A DNA stretch of 64,000 nucleotides from Heterobilharzia americana (GCA_944470555.2 OX104134.1:73278678-73342677), one strand, 5' to 3'; numbered from the stretch's first letter, positions 45,359-57,689 are shown. Translations and numbers: made by a program. Notes: generated by a model not told the origin, from the sequence alone.

Positions 45359-45597
45359 GTTACACCCAGTTCGGTGGCCCAATCATTGACGAAACTAACA
45401 CAGAATAGGATGCAAGTCCGTTATGAGGCTCTCAGTGTCAGGGCCACTGGATTAGGCCTTAGCAAAACTTGCATACCCAACTCTGAAAACCGGCAAGTAA
45501 CTAAGCCTAGTGGCATGCTAAGAAGCCAACAAAGGTAACCGAGCCAGTTATCATCACTCCCCATAGCAAAGACAAAGTAGGGCTCGTTGACAGGTCC

Positions 45598-46038
45598 GTG
45601 ATTTTCCATAGAGTAGAAGGAAGGAGAAACCCAGAACCACGTAAACGTTTCGAACACTACCTTGGCAAGGTACAAAGTTTGATAAACCAGCTTTCAGCAG
45701 AAAACGTGCCAGCAGTCACCATACTCAAGATATATAGAGTAGGAAAACAGGAAACAGTCATTGCCGAAAATAGGTTTCGGCTACTTAAAGTCATATTCAG
45801 GTCAGCAGATGAGAGGAATCAGATTCTGAAGAATGCTCACAGGCTTCAAGGATCTGGAGTGTTCTTGCGAAAGGATCTTGCTGTTGCTGATCGAACCAAA
45901 AAGCAAGAAGCAGAAGCAGAACTAAAATCTAGATTTGCAGCTGGAGAGCAAGATCTGAAAGTAGTGGGTTTTCATGTAGTGAGGTTTCGGCAGCACATGA
46001 TGCCGAAGCCTCTATGGAGAGGACGGGAACTCGTTTGA
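45598..46038 (+). pseudogene. CR1-like ORF1, distal part
   Basis: 146-residue frame with a basic region ('NPEPRKRFEHYL...'), then 'VTILKIYRVGKQ' and 'RLLKVIFRSADERNQILKNA', resembling the RNA-binding-fold part of non-LTR ORF1 proteins. It follows the zinc-finger frame after about 240 bp of broken frame and overlaps the start of the endonuclease frame. It has no start codon that can be trusted. Confidence 0.55.
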
Positions 46039-46683
46039 ATAGTTTCGTTGTCTTTTACACAATCTTGTGTAACCTTTTAAACAAGTGGACTGAGCTTAGT
46101 AATGTGGTAAGCAACGAAAGCCCTGACATCATTGCCATCTCAGAAACTTGGCTCTCTTCTTGGATCGGTGGCTGTGAAACACATTTACGAGGATTCGTTC
46201 CTTTTAGAAGTGACAGGTTAGCATGCAAAGGTGGCAGTGTCATCCTTTACGTTAAGAATAACTTAACTGTAAAAGCCATGGAAAGTTGCACATGAAAGTG
46301 GGACATGTGAAATGCTGCGCTACCGACTGAAGAGCAAGGGGGAAGATGTTAACGTAATCGTGATATATCGAAGCCCTGAATGTGAAGCGGCAGACTTCCT
46401 ACTGAATAAACTGGCCCTCTGGACAGGTAAATGCCGATGTTTGGTTGAAGGAGACTTCAACGCACCATCGGTTGACTGGGATAGACTGACAAGAAAAGCA
46501 CCACGAAATTCGTTTGACCACGGATTAGTGGATACATCAATCTCCTTAGCCCTCATACAGCACATTAGGACACCAACCAGATATGAGCATCAGCGTGCGC
46601 CATCAGTTGTGGACCCAGTATTCGCAGATACAGACGTGTGCGTAGCGTCACACACTCCCCAAAATCAACGGCCTAGGGTTTGA
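46014..46683 (+). pseudogene. CR1-like endonuclease region
   Basis: Two frames: 46014-46295 with 'SPDIIAISETWLSS' (the E-T-W motif), and 46312-46683 with 'VIVIYRSPECEAADF', 'CLVEGDFNAPSVDW' (the GDFN motif) and 'VVDPVFADTD', where the family usually has 'LDLVFT'. A stop lies between the frames near 46293. The region is an APE-type endonuclease remnant. Confidence 0.78.
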
Positions 46684-47699
46684 CGACTTTGACACTGATG
46701 CTGATCTTGATAGTTTAACTGGACTCGCTAAGCTGAAGACACCTGGTCAAGCATCCTCGCCATTTGGCACGCTGTCGTGTTACGTTGCACTGCTCGTATT
46801 CGACTCTCTAGCCAGTTAGTTGGAACACATCGGTATCTTGGCACAACCACCCAAATATACTATTCCATCCGACTACGCTATCGTGTTCTTCCTTGGTCTC
46901 GTACTCGTGGGTATATAACAAGCCCGAATAATTAGTGATTGGTCTTTGCATCTGTCAAGTTAGCACCAGGACAAATCCTAAATATACTTCACCCGGCACC
47001 CCTTGACAAAAGTAATTACGCTGTGATCATCTTCAGATTCATAGCAGACGTCTTGTACAACACCGATGCGCTAGCTAGACCCAACACATAGAAAGAGAAT
47101 TTGGAAGCTATTAACCTGGTGGCCTCTTCGGAGGACTGTGCAGTCAAATCAGAAGCCTCATTTGAAGGTGCGTGGCGCTCCTCCAAACAATTATATGCAT
47201 GAGTGACCCAACCGTTCATTCCGTGGACTGTCCTGAGGGGACGGAAACACCATTCTCCGTGGATAAACCAATAAATTCGAATCTTGCTACGACGTGTTGT
47301 AATCTTGCCACCCACTGCAGCACACCCGAAGTGGTGATGCATTACAAAGAACCCCGCGATAAATGTATCGCTGCTATCCGCCGGTCTCGAATGTGCTTTG
47401 AAACACGTCCAGCCAGGCTGTATTGCAACACCCGAAGAGCTTGTTTTCACATGTGAACTGTAGAAATAAAATGTGCCGTGGTATATCCGCCCCAATCAAT
47501 GGGACAGAACATGACTGTTTGGTTGAAGACGACAGGGAAAAAGCCGGGGCCATGACTGGATATTCTGCCGAGGCCTTCACACAGGAATCCTCTGTGGACA
47601 TTTGTGCAACAGTAGAAGCATTGATATCCGACAGAATAAACTCTATGAATGTCGATCGTAATGATGTATTTCGGACATCAAGTACTCTCGGTGTGGAAA

Positions 47700-48530
47700 A
47701 TCATGGGAACGCATGAGCTGCGCCCAAGGCTGCTCAGGAAACTCGCACTCTATGTAGGCGGCCCATTGACTACTATATTTACGCTGTCTCTCAGTGGAGG
47801 CACACTCCCCTATGACTGGAATGATGCCATAATAGCACCTATCCACAAGGCAGGTTCTAGGCAGCTCCCTATCAAACTACAGACCGACAAGTTTGGCAAG
47901 TACTGTAGTGAAAATCCTAGAAAGAGTAATCAAGAAAGCCATCATAGTTCACCTAGAGAACAACACTCTATTATCCTGTTCACAGCACGGTTTTCATAGA
48001 AATTTCTCTTGCTTGACGAACCTTCTTATAGCCAGAGAAAGTTGGGTTAAGTCTAAAGATGGTAAGATACCGGTAGATGTTATTTTCATTGACTTTAGTA
48101 AGGCTTTCGACAAAGCACCTCATTCCAGGTTGCTCGAAAAACTGAGAAGTTTTGGAATCAAAAGCAGTCTGCTCGCATGGATAAGAGACTTTCTTGTTGG
48201 TAGAGGACAGAGTTACGACCAATTCTCAACTCTCCACTTGGAAGTTGGTAGAGAGTGGAGTGCCGCAAGGCACAATCCTGGGCCCTCCACTGTTTCTTCT
48301 ATACGTAAATGAGCTGCCAAACATCACGAAATCCCCTATGGTTCTCTACGCTGACGATGTAAAAGTCTGGCGGGAAATTAAGAACTATGAGGATATACGT
48401 GTACTCCAGGAAGACCTGAATAGCTTATTTACCTGGTCAGAGAAGTGGTTGATGCTTATCAATGCAGGTAAATGTGTGAGCATTCACTTGGAGCGCACAC
48501 ACACACAGCAACATCTACGATATTGATGCG
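47700..48530 (+). pseudogene. CR1-like reverse transcriptase region
   Basis: Three overlapping frames. 47649-47999 has 'GGTLPYDWNDAIIAPIHKAG'. 47893-48312 has 'VDVIFIDFSKAFDKAPHSRL', the first catalytic Asp block, and 'LRSFGIKSSLLAWIRDFL'. 48194-48526 has 'ESGVPQGTILGPPLFLLYVN' and 'MVLYADDVKVW', the YADD catalytic pair. The catalytic residues are all present, but the frame changes near 47880 and 48210 inactivate this copy as assembled. Confidence 0.85.
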
Positions 48531-48586
48531 ACTCCTTTACCGTCAGCACTGATCCACAATGACCTAGGAGTCATGTTAGTTATGAC

Positions 48587-49160
48587 TTGAAAACCATGGC
48601 TCACTGTCGACTGGTAGCAGCTCGGAGTCTTAGGTCTCTTTGGGCATTACGTAGAACTTTTACGAAAATAAGTGGTAACATGTTCACCATCTTATACACA
48701 TCCTTAGTTAGGTCTAAATTAGAAAACTGTACACAGGCCACCAATCCTTGTTTGAAAGGTGATGCAGACCTTCTAGAAAGAGTTCAGAGGGCAGCCACTC
48801 GTATGATCCCTGCGATGGCCGGCCTCACCTATGAAGACCGACTTAAGGAGCTGAACCTCTTCACTTTGTCCTACCGCAGACAGGGGGGGAGAAACCTAAT
48901 CGTGCTATACAGGATTCTAAGAAATGACTTTGGACCTGACCTATCTTCTCATTTACTTCCCACTAGATGGGAACACCTCAGAGGACACAGGAGGAGACTA
49001 CAAAAGCAAAAAACGAACATAGTCTCCGCAGAGTACTGGTTCTCGCGCGAAGTAATCAACACCTGGGAGGGACTTTTAGGAGAAGTGGTGTCCGCATCAT
49101 GAACTGACTCATTCAAAAGGGGACTGGACAAGCACAGAAATTCACTGCAAAAGGATTAAT
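48587..49160 (+). pseudogene. CR1-like RT C-terminal tail
   Basis: 171-residue frame with 'LVRSKLENCTQATNPCL', 'LERVQRAATRMIPAM' and 'YEDRLKELNLFTLSYRR', then a 'SREVINTWEGL' motif and, after a tga, 'TDSFKRGLDKHRNSL'. This is the standard end of CR1/Jockey-type proteins. The element ends soon after 49160. Confidence 0.82.
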
Positions 49161-49419
49161 ATATAGGATCCCAGCATCCTATCCCCAAACAAGAAATCTG
49201 AATCTGACCTCAGTAGAGAAAAATTCAGTTTTATGGTGACGGAGAGGCTAACCGCTAGTTCCAATTGCCTAGAAGATTCTCCAGAAGCGTGCTATGTGCC
49301 ACACTTTGTGCTAAGACAACTAGGTGCCCCCATGCCAGAGCTTTTTTGAAACTCTATAAGACTCGCTAATTGGCAGCCAATAACCTCTTCGCACCATCAC
49401 ACTGGAAAAGAGGCACCAA

Positions 49420-49770
49420 CCCCTCTGGAGAAAGTTCAGAGGAGAACTGTGAACGCGCACAATCCCAGACCACGGCTGTACTACCCGCCCCACATTCAAG
49501 AATCTTGGAAGATCTAAATAACAGCCGAATAATTCCTATTTTCCAACTTAACTTGCTTCAGTATGGTGAACAATTATGTTGGTGTTTATCTATTTTATTC
49601 TTTGCTGTTTGCGAAGCATTGACGTTCCTTCTCTGGAAGAACCTCTTATGTGCCATGAATAACGGTGTTTAATGTATTGCTTGACACTTAACATAACAGT
49701 CAGTTCACATTACCAAGGTGATCAAAAGTGTAAGCTGGTTGGTTTTCATGTTACGTATGTTGTATGAAGT
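49420..49770 (+). repeat. Dispersed repeat R3, copy 4 (opposite orientation)
   Basis: Reverse complement of R3 copy 1: 'cattcaagaatcttggaagat', 'aacaattatgttggtgttta' and 'cataacagtcagttcacattaccaa' all match. It ends in 'catgttacgtatgttgtatgaag', the tailed end of R3, here without an att tract. Confidence 0.72.
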
Positions 49771-49859
49771 CGATCATCGCTGGGTGTTGTAGGGATGAAC
49801 CCTAAACTGCACGAAGATGGACTAAAAAACCCAAGCCCGTATTCCTCTAGTTTCCGGAA

Positions 49860-50160
49860 GTGACGAGGTGATCCGTCAATGGCTTAAAAAATACGGAATA
49901 ACTCAAGTCACTCAAACAGAGGAGTACTACCGAGTGGTCATTGGTGATCCTTGTTGGAAACCAAAGAGAATTCCCCACCAGAGGTCAGAGACTCGAATGC
50001 ATCCACACATCTCCTTTCGAGTCTGTGGGCGCTGGAAAGCATTACCACCAAGCGTAGTCTCCATGCCATCCGCCGACAATTACAAGAGAAGGGTGGACAG
50101 TTGTCCAGTAATCCACGGCTTACTTTCATCTAGTTGGAATCCGAACTAGGCTGAAGAAAT
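49860..50160 (+). pseudogene. CR1-type RT tail fragment
   Basis: The frame at 49951 starts with 'ENSPPEVRDSNASTHLLS' and the frame at 49868 continues with 'SFRVCGRWKALPPSVVSMPSADNYKRRVDS'. This is the typical last segment of CR1-like proteins, where a Trp-x-x-Leu-Pro motif precedes a short basic end. One frame change lies between them. Confidence 0.72.
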
Positions 50161-51464
50161 CATCTGGCGTCACACCATCCCAACACTAGTACCTGCAGAA
50201 CGATTCGCTTCCTGCTCCGACCACTTAGGTCTTTTCCACCCCTCCTACTCGCTATGATTTAACCTCATTCACCTTAGTTCTGCATACCTTTGAACCCCTC
50301 TCGTCTTATTTGGTTGTACGAAGATTACTCCATCATTTCACTTTTCTTTGACTTTTACCAACACACATTTGTCTTCCTAGGTTTCCTATTCACTATCCTC
50401 AACTCTCTTTTACGACCAGTCCGGAAAACTATCTGGGAACTGGACATCTGAAGAACCCAGCTGCACCACAGTACCACAGAAACCAATCAACACCCAATCA
50501 CTTGATGGGTAAACAGGAGCTAGAGCAGACAAGTGGTTGGATCTACTCCATTGGAATCCGCCAAAGACCTGGAATCGTTCTGCAAGACCTTGAAACGGGT
50601 ACGAAGACATTGCCTAGTTCCGCTAAGCTCGTTTATCAGACATTGGATATTGGAAGCTTGAAGGTCATACGTTTTAGGCATTATCATCACAGGCTTTGGT
50701 AAATTGTGAAGGCCATATGACCCAGAGGTTAATGGTCACCTTGGGTAAGTTATCTCAGTCGTTCTGCATTGCTGAGTATTTTACTCTCCTACAAATCGTT
50801 CTATAGATTAAGAATTCTCTCTTAATGCAGTGACATTTTAAATAGAGACTCATATTTCATCACGGCTTCTGAAAAACCATTAACGCTCAGTGGGGCACTA
50901 ACGATTTGAAATGAGCCTTGCAAATGTCTCGCGAATGAAACAGGGAATTTCACCCAGTTATGAAGTTGTATCCTGCCAGGAAAATAACGTTGTATTTGTA
51001 TGCATTTCGCCTTCAACAGGAAGAATGGTAACCCAACTGTCCTGCGTTTGAAACAAATCCAATAGATGTTCAGTAAAAAGATAAAGTGTTTTAGCCCTTA
51101 GTTGGTGCGACAGCTATCTGTGTTTTACGTTTAATAGCCTTAAAATCTATATAGTATGAAACAGTGAGATAAAGTGTATCATATGAATAGTATTGTTCAA
51201 ACCTAGATGCTTCTATTTGTTTTTCATTTATTCTGCTACGTGGTGTCATTCAATTCCATTCCATGTTTAAGTCCGATTTGTGCTGGTATCAGCTGAGTCA
51301 GTATTCAAGGAACCAATTGATTCTAAAATTACAGTTGATCAGTTTTCATAAGGCTATAGCCTTATCAGAATGTTTGCAACTAAATACGAGGTGATTTTAT
51401 GAATTCATTAACTGAAGTCGCCACCGAAAGATTATATTCACAATCGCTATGCACTACTTATTAT
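50161..51464. other. Nothing recognised
   Basis: No supported gene; the 66-codon frames near 50410-50702 have no recognisable content. AT content rises after 51060. Confidence 0.4.
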
Positions 51465-54400
51465 TTTTATAACTTATCTTTCGGGTTCCTGGTGGAACAT
51501 AGAGCTTCAGTAACGCGTCGCCATTTCACTCTGTTCTCTGCAGTCTTTTCAGCCTGACTCCACGCCTGCCCAGAAGCTTTCATTTCCTCACACTGTCTCC
51601 ATGTCATCTTCGGACAACCTACTCATTTGGGCTCTACTCGAAGGCCTGGCCTGGCACTTGATGTCCCGAATGGTCTTTTCAGTGTATGTCCAATTCAATC
51701 CACCTTCACTTCCGTCTTCATATTTCTTGGGAGATGGGTTCTTGATTGGTTCGTTGCCCGATCAGAGTCAGTTCCTTGTTGCTTATTCTTATTATTCTGG
51801 CCATCTGATCTCCATCTTCAGTATCGAGTGAGCGTAAGCGGCAGCTGTTGATGTGGTGTATGTTTGTAGTTGTTGGAAATGCTTTTCGTGATGCTCCAAG
51901 TCTGTGAACCATCACATAGAAGCACTGACTTGACTGAGTTAGTGTTGAAAATCCGGATCTTGTTCTTCATGCTGAATGGAGTGGAGTTGATCTCCACACT
52001 GATTATTTCGGGTTAATGAAGACCTGTCTTGCCATCTCTCCGGTCTTGGCTTTGACGTCCTCATTTGTGCCTGTGTCACCTGTAGTTGAAATGATGCTGC
52101 CTAGGTGGTAGGTGAAAGAGACTACTTCCTTTAGGTTTCTCCCGACATTAGACATTAGACATAAATCATCATTGGCGAAATCCAAATCTTCTCCTAGGGT
52201 CATTTCATCGGTCCAGTCAGCGTACCCTCATCTTCTCGCTCCTCACAGCTGTCTGTTGCAAGATCCAGTTCAGTGTGATAGTAGACGGGAGCGTTGTGTT
52301 ACTCCTGTCTTCACTTCAAAGGCATCATTGAGGTTTCCATTGTGGATCACTTGGCATGTGGCGTTTTCACATGACTGTTGAAGCAGTTGTCTGCCGAATT
52401 ACTTTCCAGTTGACACTGTCGAAGGCCTTTTCAAAATCGATGAAGTTGAGGTGGAGAGTTGACTGCCATTCTATGCTCTGTTCAATAATGATGCGTAGCG
52501 TAGCGTTGCAATTTGATCCGCATATGATTTGTTTCTCCTGAAGTCAGCCAGCAAACTGTTCCTGGTCGAGAGCATTTTTCAGTCTCTCCAGGATGATGCG
52601 GCATAATATTTTGCTTGAGTGGACAGGGACAGGAGCATGATTCCGCTCCAGTTCTTGCAAACACTTAGGTCTCCCTTCTTTGGGAGTTTGACCAGGTAGC
52701 CCTTCTTCCAACCGACAGGCAGTTACCTTTGCCTCCTTCCTTCCAAACCTTCTGCAGTAGTGGTGTGGTGTGGTGTGGTGTTAGCATGTGCGCTGCTGTT
52801 GTCTCTGCTTCAGTTTTCAGTGCTTCTGGATGGATTCCATTTGGTACTGCTGCTTTCCCGAATTTCAGCAGCTTTATGGCGTTCAGGAATTTAATTCATC
52901 TTTTGTCGGGAGGCTTGTGTTCACTGTTAGTTCTGTCTGAGCTGCTGGTGGTATTTCTGGGCGAGTTAAAGTTGGTGATGGTGGTCGATTGGATAGTTTT
53001 TTGAAGTGGTCAGCCCATCGTTTCTTTTGTTTCTCCTCTTTGGTAACCGGGTTTCCTTCACTATCTTTCATTGGTTTCATCTGAGTTGATCTCTTTCCTC
53101 CCGAAGAGCAAGTAACCTGGTTATTCGATATAATGTTATCAGGTCTTTGTCTCTCCTACCTGCAGCCTGTTGTGCTTCACTTTTCAGTGTGTCGTAGAAG
53201 TGTCTTTTGTCTTTGGGTGCACTCTTCACTTCTTTGTTCAGTGTAGTGTTTTATGTGTTATGATCAGTTCCTCTTTTCGTAGTTCATCCCTGCACTGCAC
53301 TGATTCACCATCTTCCTCTCCCTGCTCTATCAGCTTCCATGTGGAGATCCGTCGAGATCCATTCCTTGTCTTGCCTTTTCTTCTTCCTTCCTAATACGGT
53401 TATGCAGGTTTGCTTCCACGTCTCTTTCACAGAGTTCCAGTGTTCTCCCATGTAGGTTTTCTCGAGGATGTTGCTCAATGTCTCTCATTTTGTCCTGATG
53501 ACTGACTGGCGTGAGGATGTCCTTTTTAGTTTTGTTCTTAATTTCAGTTTCTGTTCTGGGTGGTGAACTTGAACTGTAGTCTATCATCAACTTTTTGTTC
53601 AAATGCTTTCAACTTGATTTTCAAGGGTAGGTTCCTTGCACTAGACAGTGAGTGATGTGAATCCACATCTGTTCCCCTTCTTGATCTTGTGTCTAGTAGG
53701 TTACGTCTCCACATTCTTCACATTGAGGTGGAGTCGATTTGATTTTTAGTGTAGTGTGTCCTGGTGTGGTGTCTGGTGAAATCCATGTCGCTGGCTTGCG
53801 AATATCCTTGTGTTTGTACACACTGTCTGACTCCAATCACCAAATCGTTGAATGTGCAGAAGTCTCCAAACAGTTCTCGATTCTCGTACATTTCACCGAG
53901 TGCCTCTCGACCCATGCATGATTGGTTCTCTTCTTGTGTTGTCCGCTCCCAGTTTGGCTGGCATTCATGTCACCCCACACATTAGAATTTTGATGTCACC
54001 ATCGCCAACTGATGTGGGATGTTTGTGCGTTACTGATTGCGGTTGTCTATAGAATTCCTGCTCATTCTTCTCTCTGTCTGCATTATTTGTAGGTGCGTAG
54101 TGTAGCGTAGCATTCATTGTATGATTATGGCTTTCCTTCCTTTTGAGTTGAATCTTGTTGTCATGGTTTTGATCCTGCAGTAGGAGATTGGTTTCCACTG
54201 CATGAGAGCCTTTGATGCTGTTGGGGACATCATGGTAGCCACTCGAAAACTCATTGTACTCGTGATTGTCGTCCGGGTGACAATATCGGAGTAGATTATT
54301 GACTCTCCAGTTGGCAGTTTGCAGAGTCCACTTCCACTCCATCTGCTTTTGTATATTCCTAGCACTTCTATTCTGTGTCATATTTTCTCATTCCTTTTGC

Positions 54401-54720
54401 AATGTGGGTAGCTTTGCCAGGCAGCCAGCTTCAATCATTGTGCGGACATTCCATGTTCTTATGCTTACTTTTGTTTTCATCGAGAGAAGAGAAGGCACAT
54501 CGATCAATTGGCTTCCCTATGGCTTTCATCAACCGAAGTCATTTCGTCTCTCCGCATTTAGTGAGGAATAAGTTTGTTTTGTGTTTTTTATATTTTCTTT
54601 ATGCTTTGAAGTTTCTTTGGCTATTGGATTGGTTTTCTGGGGTAGGGATGCTAGCCTTATTCTTAACTTTCCCTCTTCCGGGCTTATGGACCGGCTAGTA
54701 AACTAGGCGACATTCTATTC
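51465..54720 (-). mobile_element. RTE family B, right copy (uninterrupted)
   Basis: Minus-strand RTE-clade element: 5' leader near 54720-54400, endonuclease (54381-53700), linker, RT (about 52760-51700) and C-terminus ending near 51490, followed by a short 'aaaataataagtag' tail at about 51465. The last residues ('KASGQAWSQAEKTAENRVKW') match the usual RTE C-terminal region. Many stops. It preserves the empty site of the RTE-A insertion at 53948-53959. From 52340 to 54391 it is nearly identical to the left copy in inverted orientation. Confidence 0.85.
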
Positions 54721-54901
54721 GCCACTTGCAATCACTATTTCGTTTGGTGATTTCAAATTGATCTTCACTTACAGTATAGTAGTTACAGATAGCATGATTA
54801 ACGCACCTCGTATAGTGTGTAAATTGAATTGTTTCCAAACGTTTGAGATTTGCGACAAAAGACTGGTGGGTCTTTGTTGCCCGTCACGACCTGTGTAACA
54901 T

Positions 54902-54904
<3 letters not shown>

Positions 54905-54970
<66 letters not shown>
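54905..54970. repeat. (TA)n microsatellite
   Basis: About 66 bp of uninterrupted alternating AT. The RTE-A fragment starts directly after it. Chance frames on both strands encode only Tyr-Ile repeats. Confidence 0.97.
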
Positions 54971-54973
<3 letters not shown>

Positions 54974-55565
54974 TAGAAAAAGCCACTGGATCTCAGCTGC
55001 TTCTTCTGAATTAATGGATGCATGCTAACTCATCCCTGAAGGCTCCGGGTACAGTGAGGAGCGACTGCAATTCAGCTGTCTACACAATGGTCGCAAAAGT
55101 AGAGGGCAGCGCGGACAAAAGAGATGGAAGAGGCGGCGGCAGTAGACAGTTGTTTAGACTTATCAAGGGAACTGGAGCGAAGAAGCCAATGGTTAGTCAG
55201 ACTACAGAGAGAGATGGGTCTGCGATTCATTCGCAGGGAGAACACGTCGAGAAGCAGTTTAACTGATCAGCTACTAGTTCCTTGTCCGCTACCCAATCAG
55301 AACCTGAGTGGAGCTTCGAGATTGGACCCTAAACTTTTTTTCCCAGACCGATATCTGCTGCCGTGATGTGGTGGTCGAGGTTTTCAAAGTTTTTTCAAGT
55401 TTTTCTTTGATTATTCTTCTTTCCTCTCTTCTATTGCTTCCTACTGCTTTTGACCGATTTTTCGCTCTTTCTTCATTTCTCTTCTTATTGCTTTGTTGCT
55501 TGTTGTGCTGATATGAGGTGTGACAACTTGGACCGTTGTCCAGTAATGCCTAGTCCCATGGTGAA
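54971..55565 (+). mobile_element. RTE-A copy with large internal deletion
   Basis: 54971-55330 matches the linker of RTE-A (equivalent to about 3965-4375, 'ctaaaaagagccagtggat' region). 55360-55565 matches leader-like and 3' UTR sequence, ending in 'gatatgaggtgtgacaacttgg' and 'ccatggtgaaattg'. RT is missing altogether. The left boundary lies exactly at the TA microsatellite. Confidence 0.75.
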
Positions 55566-55917
55566 ATTGAATGGTTGATTTTCATTACTTAGTGCAGCTA
55601 ATTTACTTATATTGCCGCCTTTCGGACAGTGATTTTGATGATCACCAAAAACGCAAGGTGAACTTAGCGTGATCAGAGTCCAAGCAGATGCTCCAAGAAT
55701 GGTAGTCCTGAAAACACCCACGCCATCGATCGCTGATTGGAATGTTATATCTCTAAGTCACTGGGGAGGATATCAGGTGGCTTAACGGCAATTGCTCTGC
55801 CTAATTTTGGTGCTGGCTAGAAATAGCTGTGATCTATTCAGAGCTTCAGATGTTCCCCATTATCTGACCTGCAACCACTCACCGTCTATTCTCCAACTAA
55901 GCGAATTCTCTCTGGAC
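55566..55917. other. Nothing recognised
   Basis: Between two RTE-A remnants; possibly more decayed RTE sequence on the minus strand. Confidence 0.4.
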
Positions 55918-56470
55918 CTAGAAGCTTGACCTATGCATTGAAATCCACAGCATCACTACGATATCTTTTGAGCGTACCTTGTGGAAATGGTCACTCAGTT
56001 GGTGTTTGGGCTCATCTTTAATTGTATGCGAACGGCAGTTTGCTGTGTCATAGGGAGAGATGAGAAAAAGACAGTGTTTACTTTCCCAGTAACTCCTCAC
56101 TCCAGTTACATATTCTAGCCTAGTAATACTCAAACGGCTGTTGGTGGGGATCAAGTTGACTACTGGAGCTTCGATCCTTGCGCAAGGCTGGCTGCTGGTG
56201 CCGCAGGGTCCCCAGATGTGCGCACTGTGAATAAACTTTTCGAGCTGACAGATGGGGAAGTTACTCAAAGCATGTCACTGGGATCTTGTATACTGGTCTC
56301 TGAGATAAAGTATATATCGTTAGCTAGGCTTGTCAGAGTTTTGGCCAAATCTGCCTGTTGTCCAATCTGCCTCAAGGTCCAAGTGTTAAGAATGACCAAC
56401 CTAAGCAGCCCGCATAGTTTCAGAATGGTTGTATCAGATATCACACTGAAGTCTAGCTTTCTGAAAACAT
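55918..56470 (-). pseudogene. RTE-A endonuclease remnant
   Basis: On the minus strand, 56470-56268 resembles the endonuclease start ('DLAKTLTSLANDIYFISETSIQDPSD' pattern against 'LAKTLATRAMDVCCVCETRIQDPS'), split here by frame changes. 55918-56268 continues with 'LISPYDTANCRSHTIKDEPKHQLSDH'-like sequence. The copy is diverged and without function. Confidence 0.62.
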
Positions 56471-57689
56471 TTTTGTAGTGACTGAAGACAAAGAAAACAA
56501 ACCAGAATTGTGGTCAGTGAAAATCATTTCAGTGAAATGTAAATGCGTATGAAGATGAATGCGGAAATGATAATCGAAGGACCGTATACTTCAGAAATAA
56601 AAATAATGACAATGTAAATATGAATGAAATAATAGAACAGAGAGTTCGTTACACAGTGAATTTTGTTTCGTACGGGAAGATTTGATGAGTGCTGAGTAAT
56701 ATTCATTGTTGATGTTGATTCATAAATTATTTGTAGGCTGTATTATTGTCCGGACAACTAAAGCGAAACAGGTGGTTGCCTTAAAGGACCGCTCCTCAAG
56801 CTTTCCACTTGACGTCTGATCCACAAGGCAACAGAACAACGTAAGGTGCTGCATTCCCATGGTTGTCGTCCTTCCATTCTGGATGGTGGGTCCCTTGTGT
56901 ATCACTGGTTTAGAATCAGTGTTTTCCAACTCTCTCAAGTGTACTATTTAAGTACAGCGATCCTGTTATAGGGCTGAACATTCTCCTTCGCCCTGCTTTG
57001 TGGAAACACCCACCAGCACGTGGAGACAGAGTTAGGACTTCGCTGAAATGAACAAGTACTTTACGATATTCCTTGATTCTCACAAACGATAACATCGGGG
57101 GGATTTCTCTACCAGCAGGTATTTCTTGTACAATACAGTATAATGCACCATTTTACAAAACATTTGCCAACTTCCAAAGCCTTATTATAGTTGAACCGCT
57201 TTTGTAGGATCAAAATTTTATTTTTGCTTGAAATTAAACTGACTTTTTATAACAATAAATGAATAGTTTTGAGATTAGACCTAGGGATTTATGCCTTTCA
57301 AAAATAACTAACTAAGCTCTGTAAACTTAAATAAGAGGCTGTTTTGTGAACAGCAATGCTTAAAGTATGAAATTATCGGAAACTGTTCACAGTTATCAGA
57401 GGTAGTCAAGTGAGCTTTAGGCGTAATTGATATGAGGGACTGTTGCACAACTAACTGATTCCCGCGTAATAGTCATTGGGTTCACAGTGATTACAGGCTG
57501 TTTAAAACGACAAATAGTATGCAACACGAAAGTTGCATTATGTTCGTATTAATAATAAGCAAACTTTTAAATTGTAATATATTAGTTTCTTGCTTATATA
57601 CAGGAACTATCGTTCTTATCTTCTGTGCATACGGAAAAATCGAAGTACTCTCAGCAACCTTGTAAACGCTCGTGCAGTAAGCACTAAAC
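56471..57689. other. Nothing recognised (upstream of the four-TM gene)
   Basis: AT-rich sequence; no exon could be supported. Confidence 0.45.

Larger units (their letters stand above)
44420..49200 (+). mobile_element. CR1-clade non-LTR retrotransposon (SR1-like)
   Basis: An ORF1 region with a zinc finger (44798-46038) is followed by endonuclease (46014-46680), RT (47700-48530) and a C-terminal tail to about 49160. Ends are approximate; no target duplication was identified. It has several frame changes and stops, and the stretch 46690-47700 between endonuclease and RT is poorly preserved, perhaps rearranged. The CR1 assignment rests on the RT wording ('FIDFSKAFDKAPHSRLL', 'SGVPQGTILGP') and on the tail. 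Confidence 0.82.

Noticed and set aside
50410..50702. Overlapping frames on opposite strands near 50.5 kb
   Set aside because: No family resemblance; most likely old repeat sequence.
54798..55028. Frames of Tyr-Ile repeats
   Set aside because: Translation of the TA microsatellite.
56218..56478. 86-codon plus-strand frame
   Set aside because: Antisense to a recognisable RTE-A endonuclease remnant.
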